Source: Paracentrotus lividus
Lineage: Eukaryota > Echinodermata > Echinoidea > Camarodonta > Echinidae
Assembly (NCBI GenBank): GCA_940671915.1
Contig: CALNVZ010003435.1
Span: forward strand, 10,430,665 to 10,494,664
Reading direction: 5' to 3'
DNA: 64,000 nucleotides
Positions 50,849 to 62,786 of this stretch are shown here, in pieces. A program made the position numbers and the translations under genes. The notes under the pieces were generated by a model. The model saw nothing but the letters and a program-made list of their open reading frames with translations. It was not told the DNA's origin and searched no databases. How positions within the stretch are numbered: the stretch's first letter is position 1; each line of letters starts with the position of its first letter.

Positions 50849-52911
50849 GTGATTTCTTGGATGTTCTTGAAGGAATGGATACTATTGATGGAGTGGGTAA
50901 AAGGGCGATGACTTAAAGGGTACAGGAAGTGATTAATGTAATAGTAATACATAACAGTAGTTGCCCTGATGACTGGTGGGTAATGTCTTGGAGATTTACT
51001 GTCCTATACATGTGGCCATATTTCAAGCTCATCTATTTGGGCTATTTACATGCAACCTTATAACTGAGAGAGAAAACCCTCGTTTACAATGATACTTTCT
51101 TGAATCATAAAAATTTATGTATTGCCGACTAATTTTAAATGAAGGTGAAAGGTACAAAATCCAATTTTTTGTTGTAAGTTTTGAGTACTATAAATGAACA
51201 AGACTGAACGATATTTCCACTGGTGTCCATAGCATTGGTTATGTGCGTGGTTGTGTGAGCTATACCACCAGTGAAAGCGTTTTACCTTTAATCTCTTCAT
51301 TCCTTCTTCCAAATTCGCCTTTCCCTTCCCGTTATTTAGCCCTTTCATTGGACCACATGGCCTCTTCTTGCCATTGGCTTCCTCTAGACGTCTCTCTATA
51401 TCTTCGTGCCTTAAAAAATCTGGAGCACGGAGTCTGAATATAAATACAAGAACAACGTCCTTTCGAATCAGGATGCTCGATTCAGATCGCCCTCATAGGA
51501 ACCAACTCGGCATCCCAATCACGTTTATCATTGCAGAGATTCATACTGTAGTCCCAGCTACCGAGATTCGAGTACTGCCACGGCAATGGTAAACGATCCC
51601 CAACGACAGGCTTCCCATCTCGTCTACGTCAAGGGTGCTATTGGGTTACTATCTGGAGCTTTACCCATGGTTAAACAATATCTTGATTGGAGGAATCTCA
51701 ACTTGATGGATATCCTCCCCTGTTGTTGATACATTCCCCTCTCCCTCCCCTAACAAATATAAATATAATAAAGCTGGATCATTTTGGATTTAAGATATCG
51801 ATTTTTAGATTGGACCTCTTCCCTCTCAATAAGGTGTTTTCTGGTACCATGGCTCACTTTAGGAGATTACAGAAAGAAAAAAAAGTCTGTACAAATTTGC
51901 AGTGTAACGTGTAATGAAATCCAGTAAACATAGCTTTAAAATTATAGATACTGCCATCACTAGACTTCCAAGTCCTTCATATTTCAAAACTAAAATCAGT
52001 ATCATTGAAATTGCCAATTTTCAGAAAAATCTCACAAAATACTTGTTTCATTGTCTTTTTTAGTGCCTCCGCATCGCCAGAACTGAGCACCACGTTTTTT
52101 GGTTCGTCAGTCTGTCCTGTTTTTAGTTATCGCGACATCTCGAGAACAAGTTAGATTTTTATAAGTAGTGTATAGTTCACCTACGAAGACGATCTGATTA
52201 CATTTTGCAGTACGTAGGTGAAGGTCAAGGATAACAGAGGTCAATTTCTGAAAATAATGTGTTGAGCTCTATTTCGCGATATACAATAGTTCAAATTTGG
52301 GAACAATGTGATCAACTTACGATTTACAGGTAGTGGTAGTGTATCTATAAGGGCTGCTTGATATAATGAGTGCAACGTTGAGGATAGCATGTATCCACCT
52401 TGGGTAGACAATGTGACAAGATTTTGGAGTATGTAGGTCAAAGGTAAAGGTTTACAGACATATTGCCTTTAAGTGCTTTACAAACTTCAGATATTATTAT
52501 AAGGATATAAACCAACAAAGTTACAATTTATATGAACTGTATAATCGTAAAAAGACGGCAATGCGAATAGGGACATCTATCTTCTCCCCTTGATTGTGAA
52601 GTTACTGGAACATTTTTCACGTAAAGAGTATTTAAACATCCTTTATCTTCCAGCATAATTAGATACATCTGTTAAGGAGTTGAGATATCGTTGGCCTTGG
52701 AGGTTACAGTACTTTGCGTTAATATAAGTGTTACTCGATCGTACAGGAATCCTTCACCATTCTAATCGAACTCTCAATGAAGAATAATAAGAGGAAAGAA
52801 TAATAATAGGGGGAGAAAAGAATGGGAAGAAGAGATAGTGTAGTGGTTAAGTAGTGTGTGTATAGGAATAAGAAGAAGGAGAAGTAGTAGTAAGTATTAT
52901 TATTATTATGT
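50849..52911. other. Intergenic
   Basis: No gene recognised. A minus-strand frame near 51480-51635 (including LPLPWQYSNLGSWDYSMNL) is open for about 48 codons but matches nothing I know. The rest is featureless AT-rich DNA. Confidence 0.65.
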
Positions 52912-52948
<37 letters not shown>

Positions 52949-53020
52949 TTAGTAGTAGTAGTAGTAGTAGTAGTAATAGTAGTAGTAGCAGTAGTAGTAG
53001 AAGTTAGTAGTATAGTAGTA

Positions 53021-53093
<73 letters not shown>
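52912..53093 (+). repeat. (AGT)n trinucleotide microsatellite
   Basis: About 180 bp of AGT repeats with a few interruptions near 52949, 52975-53020. It accounts for the poly-leucine/tyrosine frame on the other strand. Confidence 0.97.
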
Positions 53094-55448
53094 TTTAAAT
53101 ATTGCTGTATAGTAGAAGTAGTAGTAATGATCCCGGGCCAATTATCGCTATACATCTGGTATGGCACCAAGTGTCCCACAATCGGTGCAGTCGGTTTCAC
53201 TGTTGTGACTCGGCTATGAATCAAGAAGGAACGATCATGCTGACGATCGCCTTTATTAGAGCGCGTAATTGCTGTATTCCATGGTTGTCCCAGTGGATAT
53301 CAAGATGGGTAAAAAAAAAAAATGTTGAACGAAAAAGAATCACATCTATCACAGCTTGATGATGTAGAAGTCTTTTGCTATCATTAAAGTCGTGATGTTC
53401 TCATTTTTTCTTTTCGTTTTTGTAAGAATAATTACATTTAATTTTTGTAACTGTATTCTTTGTTTTTAGAGGCCTACCCCTTTTAATACCCCAAACTCCC
53501 CCCCCCTCTCTCTCTCTCTCGACCAATGCCCAATTATTCATTATTATTTGGTGGTGAAATGAAATTGGCATTGCTGGTTTTTTTGTTTTTTTTATTACTG
53601 ACCTCTTGATAGGAGACTAGTTAACGGAGTGCCTAGAGCACCTGACCTACAAATCGCCTTACACCTCGAAATGCGATTATTATACAAGACGATCAGGTGA
53701 CAATTACAGTTAAATGAGATTCCATTTAGAGTAAAATGCCACAGCGCATTTAACGAATTGTACGAAAATTCACAGCACACGACTGCGGTCCATTTGCATG
53801 TAGGTCTACCCTTTATCAATGGGGGAACGTGTTTGTTGATTTTTTTTTAAAAATTATTAATGACAGAACAATAATCATCTGCCCTGAACCCCCCCCCCCC
53901 TCACATCTTAAATTTTTGACGCCCATTCTATTTCCAAGTCGCGTATACGCCGGTGCCTTGTTAGATGTTGGTGTCATTCGGAATGAATAAAAAGTGGCAA
54001 ATCTGTCACTATAAAATGTAATGCGATCGATTAATGTTACAAGTCGTGATGCGAGAACACGAGAAAATGTAAAGATGTGAAAATCTTCTCTCAGGACAAA
54101 TATACAGTTAATTTTGGAGAACGAGCTGATGGAGGTGTTAATTTCAATATGGAGGCTTATATGAAGATAATACCTAGATTGCAAACTACGATTTCGAATT
54201 ACAGGCATTAGTTTACAGGAAATATTTAAAATGTTGGAACAAGCTGGGTCTGCTTTGGAAAGACACTACATACTTCCAAAACAAAATGAGGGAATTTCGT
54301 GAAAGCACCAACAATGAATATCTTTATACTAAACGTTAATGAGTAAAGATTATTTATATAATACATATAATCATAATACTGTCAATTTTCAAGTATTTCA
54401 TTATAAATTCTTGCGCAATGCATATATCATTATTACCCGGATTTCTTTAATTTTATAACAGGACGGATAGAAGGGAACATTCACTTTTGAAAATTGAAGA
54501 GTTCGTTTTACGTGCAGGTCGACCGGCAAATTGAAATTACAGACAAATATAGATTTTCTTGCAAAAACAAAAAACAACAAAATGTCAGGGTAGTTTAATG
54601 ATTTATACTCGAGGCTCGAATATGAAATCATACTCCAAATAAAGACATGTCTCAAGTACGCACCCTCTCTCTCTCTCTGTCTCTCTCTTCTTACTTTCTT
54701 TCTCTCTCTCTCTCTCGCTCCTTTTCAATCTCTCTTGGTTTTTTTTTCTCCTTGAGCAAATCTCTCACTCTCAGCCTCAAACTCTTTTTCTCTTCCTCTC
54801 ATCCATCTGAATAGTTTTATACATGTGAGTATAATTCAATTAAGTGTTCAGTTTAATTGTCTTATGTGTTTGACCAGTTTCACTTAATTTCCGGTTCCGG
54901 TTGTAAACTGAATTTGATTCAAGTTATTATAATGACTATAGGCCTAGCCTTTATATATTTTCGTGTTCAAATGACAATATAACAGTGGCGTAAAATAGTT
55001 CACAAATCAAATGAAAAAAAAATTTGTTTTGAACAAAAATGTATTAGTCGTTGAAAACATATCTTGTATTCCTGTATATCTCACGCGTTATAATGAAATA
55101 TAAATTATGTCTATCATCCATTCCCCTGTACTATCTCTCTCTCTTTAAATTATATAGGTCTATATACACTGAAATACATACATACATAGATAATATACAA
55201 TGACATGTATTTTCATCTAAAAGGGTGTCGCATACTTATAAAGGTTGAAAGTTGATAGCTGCCGCGAGAATCACAGATCCCTGTAGGATGTCGAATGAAT
55301 ACATTATGATGCCCATCTGTCTTGACACGATGTGGCTGGCTCCTATTCCTGTTTCTATTGTCTATCAGACATGTTCCTTTTCTTTCAGTTCCATTTTCGT
55401 GAATATCACCTGGATCGTGATACGTGTAGGTTTAGATACAATTTACGA
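53094..55448. other. Intergenic
   Basis: No gene recognised. TC-rich at 53507-53520 and 54665-54795, C run at 53889-53900. The 130-codon minus-strand frame at 53816-54208 is featureless. Confidence 0.7.
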
Positions 55449-56306
55449 NNNNNNNNNNNNNNNNNNNNNNNNNNNNNNNNNNNNNNNNNNNNNNNNNNNN
55501 NNNNNNNNNNNNNNNNNNNNNNNNNNNNNNNNNNNNNNNNNNNNNNNNNNNNNNNNNNNNNNNNNNNNNNNNNNNNNNNNNNNNNNNNNNNNNNNNNNNN
55601 NNNNNNNNNNNNNNNNNNNNNNNNNNNNNNNNNNNNNNNNNNNNNNNNNNNNNNNNNNNNNNNNNNNNNNNNNNNNNNNNNNNNNNNNNNNNNNNNNNNN
55701 NNNNNNNNNNNNNNNNNNNNNNNNNNNNNNNNNNNNNNNNNNNNNNNNNNNNNNNNNNNNNNNNNNNNNNNNNNNNNNNNNNNNNNNNNNNNNNNNNNNN
55801 NNNNNNNNNNNNNNNNNNNNNNNNNNNNNNNNNNNNNNNNNNNNNNNNNNNNNNNNNNNNNNNNNNNNNNNNNNNNNNNNNNNNNNNNNNNNNNNNNNNN
55901 NNNNNNNNNNNNNNNNNNNNNNNNNNNNNNNNNNNNNNNNNNNNNNNNNNNNNNNNNNNNNNNNNNNNNNNNNNNNNNNNNNNNNNNNNNNNNNNNNNNN
56001 NNNNNNNNNNNNNNNNNNNNNNNNNNNNNNNNNNNNNNNNNNNNNNNNNNNNNNNNNNNNNNNNNNNNNNNNNNNNNNNNNNNNNNNNNNNNNNNNNNNN
56101 NNNNNNNNNNNNNNNNNNNNNNNNNNNNNNNNNNNNNNNNNNNNNNNNNNNNNNNNNNNNNNNNNNNNNNNNNNNNNNNNNNNNNNNNNNNNNNNNNNNN
56201 NNNNNNNNNNNNNNNNNNNNNNNNNNNNNNNNNNNNNNNNNNNNNNNNNNNNNNNNNNNNNNNNNNNNNNNNNNNNNNNNNNNNNNNNNNNNNNNNNNNN
56301 NNNNNN
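55449..56306. other. Assembly gap (858 N)
   Basis: Undetermined sequence. Long frames reported across it are artefacts of N translation. Confidence 0.99.
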
Positions 56307-56649
56307 CCCAGGTATTTAATTCGAACAGGGAATTGAATCGACTTGTTATGATGACTGGTGGATGTGTAAGACGGTTTCTAAATAAACAGGTAAACACGAT
56401 TGAGGAATAGCAAGAAAAACAAATCTCCCCAGATGTTACGATGATTCCTTAGAGAGAAGATTTTAAAAGGGTTTTTACAATTTTACAACAGTTTTACAAC
56501 ATTTTCCATGCCCCTAAGTCGTGTGTACTATGCTGGCATGAGCTTGCTTCGGAAGAAACTGTCAACGTCAATTCATCGACCTTTTCTATAGAGAGAAGCT
56601 TTACCATCTAATCTGTATTTTACTCTTACTTATTTAGCTATATTTGCTA

Positions 56650-58803
56650 TACAGGATGTATCAATAAAAACGGGACAGTTTTGAAAAGTCTGTCAAAATT
56701 TCGTTTCAAAATTATGATTCAAGATTCAAGATTCAAGATTCAAGATTACTTTATTGATGTTTCTTTCATGTTTTCAAAAGTTAACAAAACAATAATCAAA
56801 TTAACAACATCAGTATGTAACATAAAAAATTTTGTTCAAAAGTAACAGAGAAAACATTATTAAAGAAAATTCAGAACCAGCAAGAAGCAAAGCTTGTAAG
56901 GCGCTGGTCCCTTTAATATAAAATAGAATACAAAAGTAAGCATTTTTTTTTAACTGAAACATATTCATAATGGAATAATTCATAATTGAATAAATCTTAA
57001 TTGAATAATTCATAATTCTTGCCCCATCCCAACACGGACAAAAACTGACTAACAGCGCACGCACTGTCAACCAGTCACTATCATAGCCGGGATGAGGCAA
57101 GAAATATAATTTACAATTATTATACAAAAAGAAGAAAAAACAACAAACTTAGAGAGACAAAAAAAAAACCCGGGAAGGGACTAGGGTGGGGAAGGGGGAG
57201 GGGGGGGGGTGTCGATGATTTAGATAATGATTTTCTATAGTGTGCATGAAAAGTAAAGTTTGCTCTTTGGTGATATTTGATCCTTGGTGATATCCGTCTG
57301 TCATTAGAGAAACAGAGTGATATTAGTGTTATATGATGATAACAATAACATTTTAAGTTTGTGTTTTAATAAAAATATGCTTCTTATCTCACGCATGTCT
57401 CTGGGTAGAGAATTCCAAAATTTAGGGGCAGTAAATATAAAAGTGTTTTGTGTGAGCACTGTACGCGTTCTTGGTAAGTGGTAATGGTTAATTTGCCTGG
57501 TAGGATACTGATCTCTATATTTTGATGTTAATAGATGCTCTGATATCTTATCTTTCGAATGCCATTTAAAAAAAATAAGTTTCGTTCATGCTTGAGCGCA
57601 CACAAGAACGTTTTTGTCGTGGGCTCAAAAAAATTCTTGCGCACAAAGTGTAAAAAAATGAGAAAGATGATCATCAGACTTTTTGCTAATCAGCAGACTT
57701 ACTTTTAACCTTTTCATTATCTTCGCCATTATTTTCGAATTATGCTTTCAAAATTCTTTTACAAAGCTATTTATTTACTTGAATTGTTTTTTGTTTTGTT
57801 TTGTTTTTGTTTTTTCACATGTTAACATGTTATCTTTTAGCATTGAATATTCCTTCAAACTAAAAAAAAAAAACAAATAAAAAACAAATAATATGTTGTC
57901 AACCCAAGAAAGGGGATTTGGTTGGTTGGATGATTATTTGATTGATTGATTGATTGATTGCTTTGTTAGTTCCTTTGTTTGATTGATTGATTGTTTGATT
58001 GACTGATTTATTAATTGATCGATTGATTAAATGAAGGATTGATAGATTGACCATTTTGAATGATTGATCGTTTGATTAATTGATAGTTTTTTTGAATGAT
58101 TGATCGATTACTTTTTGATTGATTGTTCAAATGATTGATTTAAATGGTTGGGAGAATAATAGGAAATCGACTCAAAAGACTAACATAACCACTGATCAGT
58201 GTAAAGTAACAATCACTCAGAATGGGAGTACCTGATTCAGAATAATGATTCAGAATAATAATACCCTTTGAATTTTTTAATTTTTTTTTTGGAACCTCCG
58301 ACAAAAACTTTCCGTGTTCGCTCAAGCATGAATGAAACAATCAAACAAAGCAATCAATCTATCAATCAATCAATCAATCAAACAACCAACCAAGTCCCCT
58401 TTCTTGGGTTGACAATAAAAAAATAAGTTTGTATGAATATTTATTGCAAAAAGATAACATATAAAAATGAAAATAAAAACTAAACAATTAAAGTAAATAA
58501 ATAGTTTTGTAAATGAATTTTATATCATAATTCGAAAATAATGGCAGAGATAAAGAAAAGATTTAGAGGAAGACTGCTGATTAGCAAGAAGTGATGATCT
58601 TTTGTGCACAAGCCGTTTTTTGAGTCCCCGACAAAAATGTTCTGTGTGTGCTCAAGCATGAAATTAAAAAAAAAATTTAAATTGCATTTGAAAGATAAGA
58701 CTTTAGAGCTTCTATTGACATTAAAATATAAACATCACAATTTGGAACAAAATTTTGACAGACTTTTCAAAACTGTCCCGTTTTTATTGATACGCACTGT
58801 ATA
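56650..58803. mobile_element. Long-TIR fold-back element with TA-like ends, split by a LINE
   Basis: Outer ends are inverted: 'tatcaataaaaacgggacag' (about 56660-56680) and its complement near 58770-58790, continuing through 'ttttgaaaagtctgtcaaaa'. After removing an insert at 56718-57508, inverted similarity resumes ('gatgatcatcagac'/'aagtgatgatc', 'caacccaagaaaggggattt') to about 57965 and 58340. Each arm is therefore roughly 500 bp around a ~370-bp loop. The arms carry (GATT)n/(AATC)n runs. Termini read TACAG...CTGTA, suggesting a TA target duplication. No transposase frame. Confidence 0.82.
56718..57508 (-). mobile_element. 5'-truncated LINE fragment
   Basis: Minus strand ends in a (TTGAATC)n-type tail, seen on the plus strand as 'gattcaagattcaagattca' at 56718-56745. 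Coding remains at 57480 downwards include FTAPKFWNSLPRDMRE, a phrase typical of the C-terminal end of CR1/L2/Jockey-type LINE proteins. It interrupts the left arm of the surrounding fold-back element, whose right arm shows the empty site. Confidence 0.8.
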
Positions 58804-59825
58804 TTTTGTGCATTCATTGATATTTTTTAATCATATCATCCTCAACTTGATTTATATAAAAATGCACATTATTTATTAACGTTACGAGTCTTTGTTCATA
58901 AAGATGTCTAGATCTTAGGATGGAGGGATGTAGCTTCACTAAAAGTCTAAAAATGTTAAAGAAACACAAGGACGTATCATGAAGATTCCAAGATCACTAA
59001 CATAAGTACTTTTGATTGGTACAATTTTCGCTATTCTCTTGTTCATGTCATTGTTATGTTCTGATTATACAGAGCGCGAATGAAAAAAAAGGTGATCGTT
59101 GAGGAAAAAACATTTGTTTTACTTGCAATAAAATGTGATATCAAGCTAAGTTTTGTTTGTATGTTTGTTGTTTAACGGTCGCAGTAAACAGTATTCGTTG
59201 ACATTGTTTTATCAAAATATTAATATTTTTTGTAATCTCAAGTAGTCTTGTCCCGTCAAAATATCATTTAATCTGGCTTCTCGTGTGATCTTTGAGTCAC
59301 GTTCTATTTATCTGGTATTTTCAGATTTATATACTAACGATATTTGAATGACAAGGATATGAAGAGGGTATATTTCTAAACCATTTTTAAATTGCAAGGA
59401 TACAAAAATATATATATAACTCGTTAGCCGACCCAATTTAGAAAGTGTCATCATTTATAATTATATGTCTTCTTTTGAGCAAACAATCGAAGAGCTATTC
59501 ACGATTTGTCCTCCATTATGGATGACAACTGGAAATATGGCTTTGTCTAGATGGTCATCTTATTGTTTATCCTACTAAACTGATGTGTAAATATATTTTT
59601 AAAATATAATTCATTACTAGTTAATACGCGTGATCTTTGGGTCACGTTTGTAAACAATACAAGATTGTAATTAATGATTTGTAGTTTTGTAACGTATAAA
59701 CAGAGAAACAATCAATACAATCGCAAAAATATATACAGCAAAGCATATTTCAACAAAATGCAAATTCCCAATATCACTTTTCCTTCGACGCCTGTACAAA
59801 ATCTGCTTTAAAAAAAAACTCGCAT
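58804..59825. other. Intergenic, AT-rich
   Basis: No gene, RNA or clear repeat recognised. Confidence 0.7.
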
Positions 59826-61400
59826 TTTCTATGCAGTTACAAGTAGATTTAGAACCTTTTACAAGGAAATTGTCATTTTTTGAAAGTTTGAACGCTTTAT
59901 AAGGGTATCCCAGCTAAATTATGGTAAAAATGTAATAAAATTTATGCCTTCCAAACAAAAACCGTAAAAGTATATCATCATCTACTGACGATAGCATTAT
60001 CACAATAGCTGATAACGGCAGATAATGACAAATTCATTTTGACAACAAACCAATATTACTATAACACATCAAAGTAACATCCATGAGTGGTTTAATGACT
60101 TGACTATACGGGACGCAAATGTCATAGGCCCATTTTCTCAAAAGCCGCCTAACTTATAGCCTAGCTTAAATCTGTGGTTTTAACTATGGCTTGCTAAATG
60201 GAATTAAATCCCGAAAATTAGATGTTCAATTCATCATAATTTTTGGTAGTGAAACTGTTAAATACTGCTTGGGAATGATAATTACAAAAGTTTCCCTTAC
60301 AATTAAAACACGATTCCAGAATTCAGTGTAGGTGATACTTATAGGAACATGCAACATAGACAGATCGATTCCCTTTTAGCAAGCCATAGTTAAACCACAG
60401 ATTTAAGCTAGGCTTAAATTTAGGCAGCTTTTGAGAATACGGGCCATAGGTTCGATTCCCGGCACAGCACAGCCTAAAACAAGTTATTTTTCTACATTGC
60501 TTCTCACCAACGAGCAGTGCCATATTTTGAAAGTTTGAAAATTTATATATGAGGGTAGCACAGCTGAAATCAGGTAAAAATGTAATAAAATAGATGTCGT
60601 ACAAACAAAAAGCGTAAAAGTATATCAACATCTACTGAAGATAGCAATGCCATACTGACTGACAACGGCAGATAAAGAAAAATTTATTTTGGCAAATCCT
60701 ATATTACTCACACTTCAAAGTGACATATACGAGTGGTCTCATGACTAGACTATAGGGGATGCAACGATCTTGGATTCGATCCCCAATACAGCCTTACTGG
60801 CCTTGAGCAAGTCATTTTTCTCCTTGTTTTTCACCAACGAGTAGGAATGGAATAAGGGCACCTTGATGATACTTGAGTATAATTATGGCCCCTTATAATT
60901 TTACAATTTTAAGGAATATTATCAAGCATTCTTGGGGTTCTTAAAACGGCAAGTGTTCTTAAAAACTAGCTCAATTTTGAGAAGTTAGACTTTGAATAGT
61001 CGAAGTGCACGTTCGGTGAATAGACAATAACTACAATTCTATGTAATTACACAGGTGGAGTAAGAACCTTTTACAAAGATTTTTTTTTGAAAGATTGAAC
61101 ACCTTATTAGGATAGCACAGCTAAAGCTAATAACCAAAATAGTAGAAGTAGTACCTATATCAACATCTACTATAGATAGCAATATCAGAATGACTGATAA
61201 CGGCAGATAATGATAAATTTATTTTGGCAGCAATCCTATATTACACATCAAAGTAACATACACGAGTGGTCTCATGACTTGAGTATAGGGGATGCAAAGC
61301 AAAGGTCATGGGTTCGATCCCCGGCACATCACTTACGGCCTTGAGAAAGTCATTCTAACTACATTGTCACTCCCTAACCAGGTGTGAATGTATTGGAATG
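59826..61400 (+). repeat. Three direct copies of a SINE-like unit with tRNA-type B boxes
   Basis: Units at about 59826-60510 (interrupted), 60520-60870 and 61030-61400. Each shares 'agaaccttttacaa' or 'ttgaaagtttgaa', 'agtatatcaacatctactg', 'gataacggcagataatga', 'cgagtggtctcatgact' and then a B-box-like 'ggttcgatccccggcac' (60450, about 60773, 61310). This looks like a pol III-derived retroposon or a tandem duplication of one; an A box is only weakly suggested. The first unit is split by a MITE. Confidence 0.72.
60128..60444. mobile_element. 317-bp MITE inside the first SINE-like unit
   Basis: Inverted ends of about 75 bp: 'gcccattttctcaaaagc' at the left, complement of 'gcttttgagaatacgggc' at the right, extending through 'agcttaaatctgtggtt' and 'aactatggcttgctaaa'. 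Flanked by CATAG on both sides (60123-60127, 60445-60449); 3 to 5 bp may be the true duplication. Removing it restores the unit seen at 61030-61330. Confidence 0.88.
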
Positions 61401-61799
61401 GAATGTGTGTACCTTTATGGTGATGCTTAAATCAATGATCCCATATGATTGGACAGTAGTGGCGGATACAGGTGCAATTGACGCCCCTAGTGATAAGCAG
61501 TCATGTCACTGTGTTTGTTTCATGGCCAGGTTAATCAGTTAATGCTATTGGAAAATGCTAATTATTATCATTATTCTTATATCGGAATCAAGTATAGTTA
61601 AGATTTTAGGTGTGTGCTGGCCTTTGTGAAGAAGAAGAACGAGTCGCAGCGACGAGGTGGTTGCCCATATCAGTCTTCAGTTGAATGTCTGCATGGTCTG
61701 CATATAGTCTGTGACCCCCCGCTGTTCCCGTCCTTTTGTTTTCAATCCACCAAAAATCAATTCGATTAGAGTGCAGACGGCCTGGGGAGACGGGCAAGT
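61401..61799. other. Intergenic
   Basis: No gene accepted. A 63-codon minus-strand frame at 61606-61797 has no known features. Confidence 0.6.
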
Positions 61800-62295
61800 T
61801 TGATTGCTAGCTACTCAAATTAGGACTAATTGCGCACAGAGCACATAGTGATGATTAAATGGTTGGAGAGAAGGATAGAAGAAATGATAGACATGGTAGA
61901 TGATGGATATAATGGGTAGAAGAGGAGAAAAAGGAGTAAAGACGGACAAAATTGCTGCTCAAATTAGGAATATAATTTTATTGCAGGGTAACGGCAAAGA
62001 GCACATAGTGATGATGAATGGTTGGAGAGAGAGAGAAAGTAGAAATGATAGACATGGTAGAGGAAGAAGATAATGAGTAGAGGAGGAGTTTGTGGAGGAT
62101 GACATTAATGTGATTGCTACTCATATCATTGAAGGGTAGAGCACCATCACAGTGATGATGAATGGTTGGAGAGAGAGAGAAAGAATACATGATAGACATG
62201 GTAGAGGAAGGTGAAAATGAGTAGAGGAGGAGAAAAAGGAGTAAATAAAGTATGAATGCTCCTGATATTAAATGGGGGGAGAGACAGAGAGAGAC

Positions 62296-62337
<42 letters not shown>

Positions 62338-62540
62338 CGATAAAATAAAGGGACAGTGATTAGAGGAGGAGGAGAAGAAGAACGACTGTGACTGTTACCC
62401 AAATTAGGACTAATTGCGGGTATAATGATGATGAAAGACTGTGTAGGTGGGAGGAGAGAAAGAAAGAAAGAAATGGGAACAGCATAATGTCAACATGGTG
62501 AAGGGAAGAGTGGGGAGAAAGGGATTAAAAAAAGAAGAAA
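61800..62540. repeat. ~150-bp GA-rich minisatellite
   Basis: About five decaying units with 'gagcacatagtgatgatga', 'atggttggagagagagag', 'atgatagacatggtagagga' and 'atgagtagaggagg', at about 61838, 61990, 62135, 62270 and 62410. A pure (GA)n run is at 62284-62332. Confidence 0.82.
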
Positions 62541-62624
62541 AAAGTAGGAAACGAAGCAATACAATTTTAGTGCCATGGTCACACGTAGCCGAAATGCAAT
62601 GCACCACGTGAGTTGGCAACTGCG

Positions 62625-62777
62625 TAGTCTAGTTCTGGACTCTTTAGAAGTTTGTGTTCATAATCAGCTAGATGGCGCGTTTCCCCACTCAGGCCACTCT
62701 CCCCCACACAATCATTTACCCCACTCATTCACCTATCACCAATAAAACAAACTTCTAAAGAGTCCAGAACTAGACTA
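62625..62777. mobile_element. 153-bp MITE with perfect 9-bp target duplication (MULE-like)
   Basis: Perfect 31-bp terminal inverted repeats starting TAGTCTAGTTCTGGACTC. The nine bases GCAACTGCG precede (62616-62624) and follow (62778-62786) the element. A 9-bp duplication is the hallmark of Mutator-like elements. No coding capacity. Confidence 0.9.
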
Positions 62778-62786
62778 GCAACTGCG

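Noticed and set aside
51480..51640. Minus-strand 48-codon open frame near 51.5 kb as a possible exon
   Set aside because: Length is within chance expectation, no family match that I recognise, and splice sites are weak.
52949..53224. Poly-leucine/tyrosine minus-strand frame
   Set aside because: Translation of the (AGT)n microsatellite.
55252..56397. Frames of 321 to 355 codons across 55.3-56.4 kb
   Set aside because: Almost entirely N; the flanking codons show nothing recognisable.
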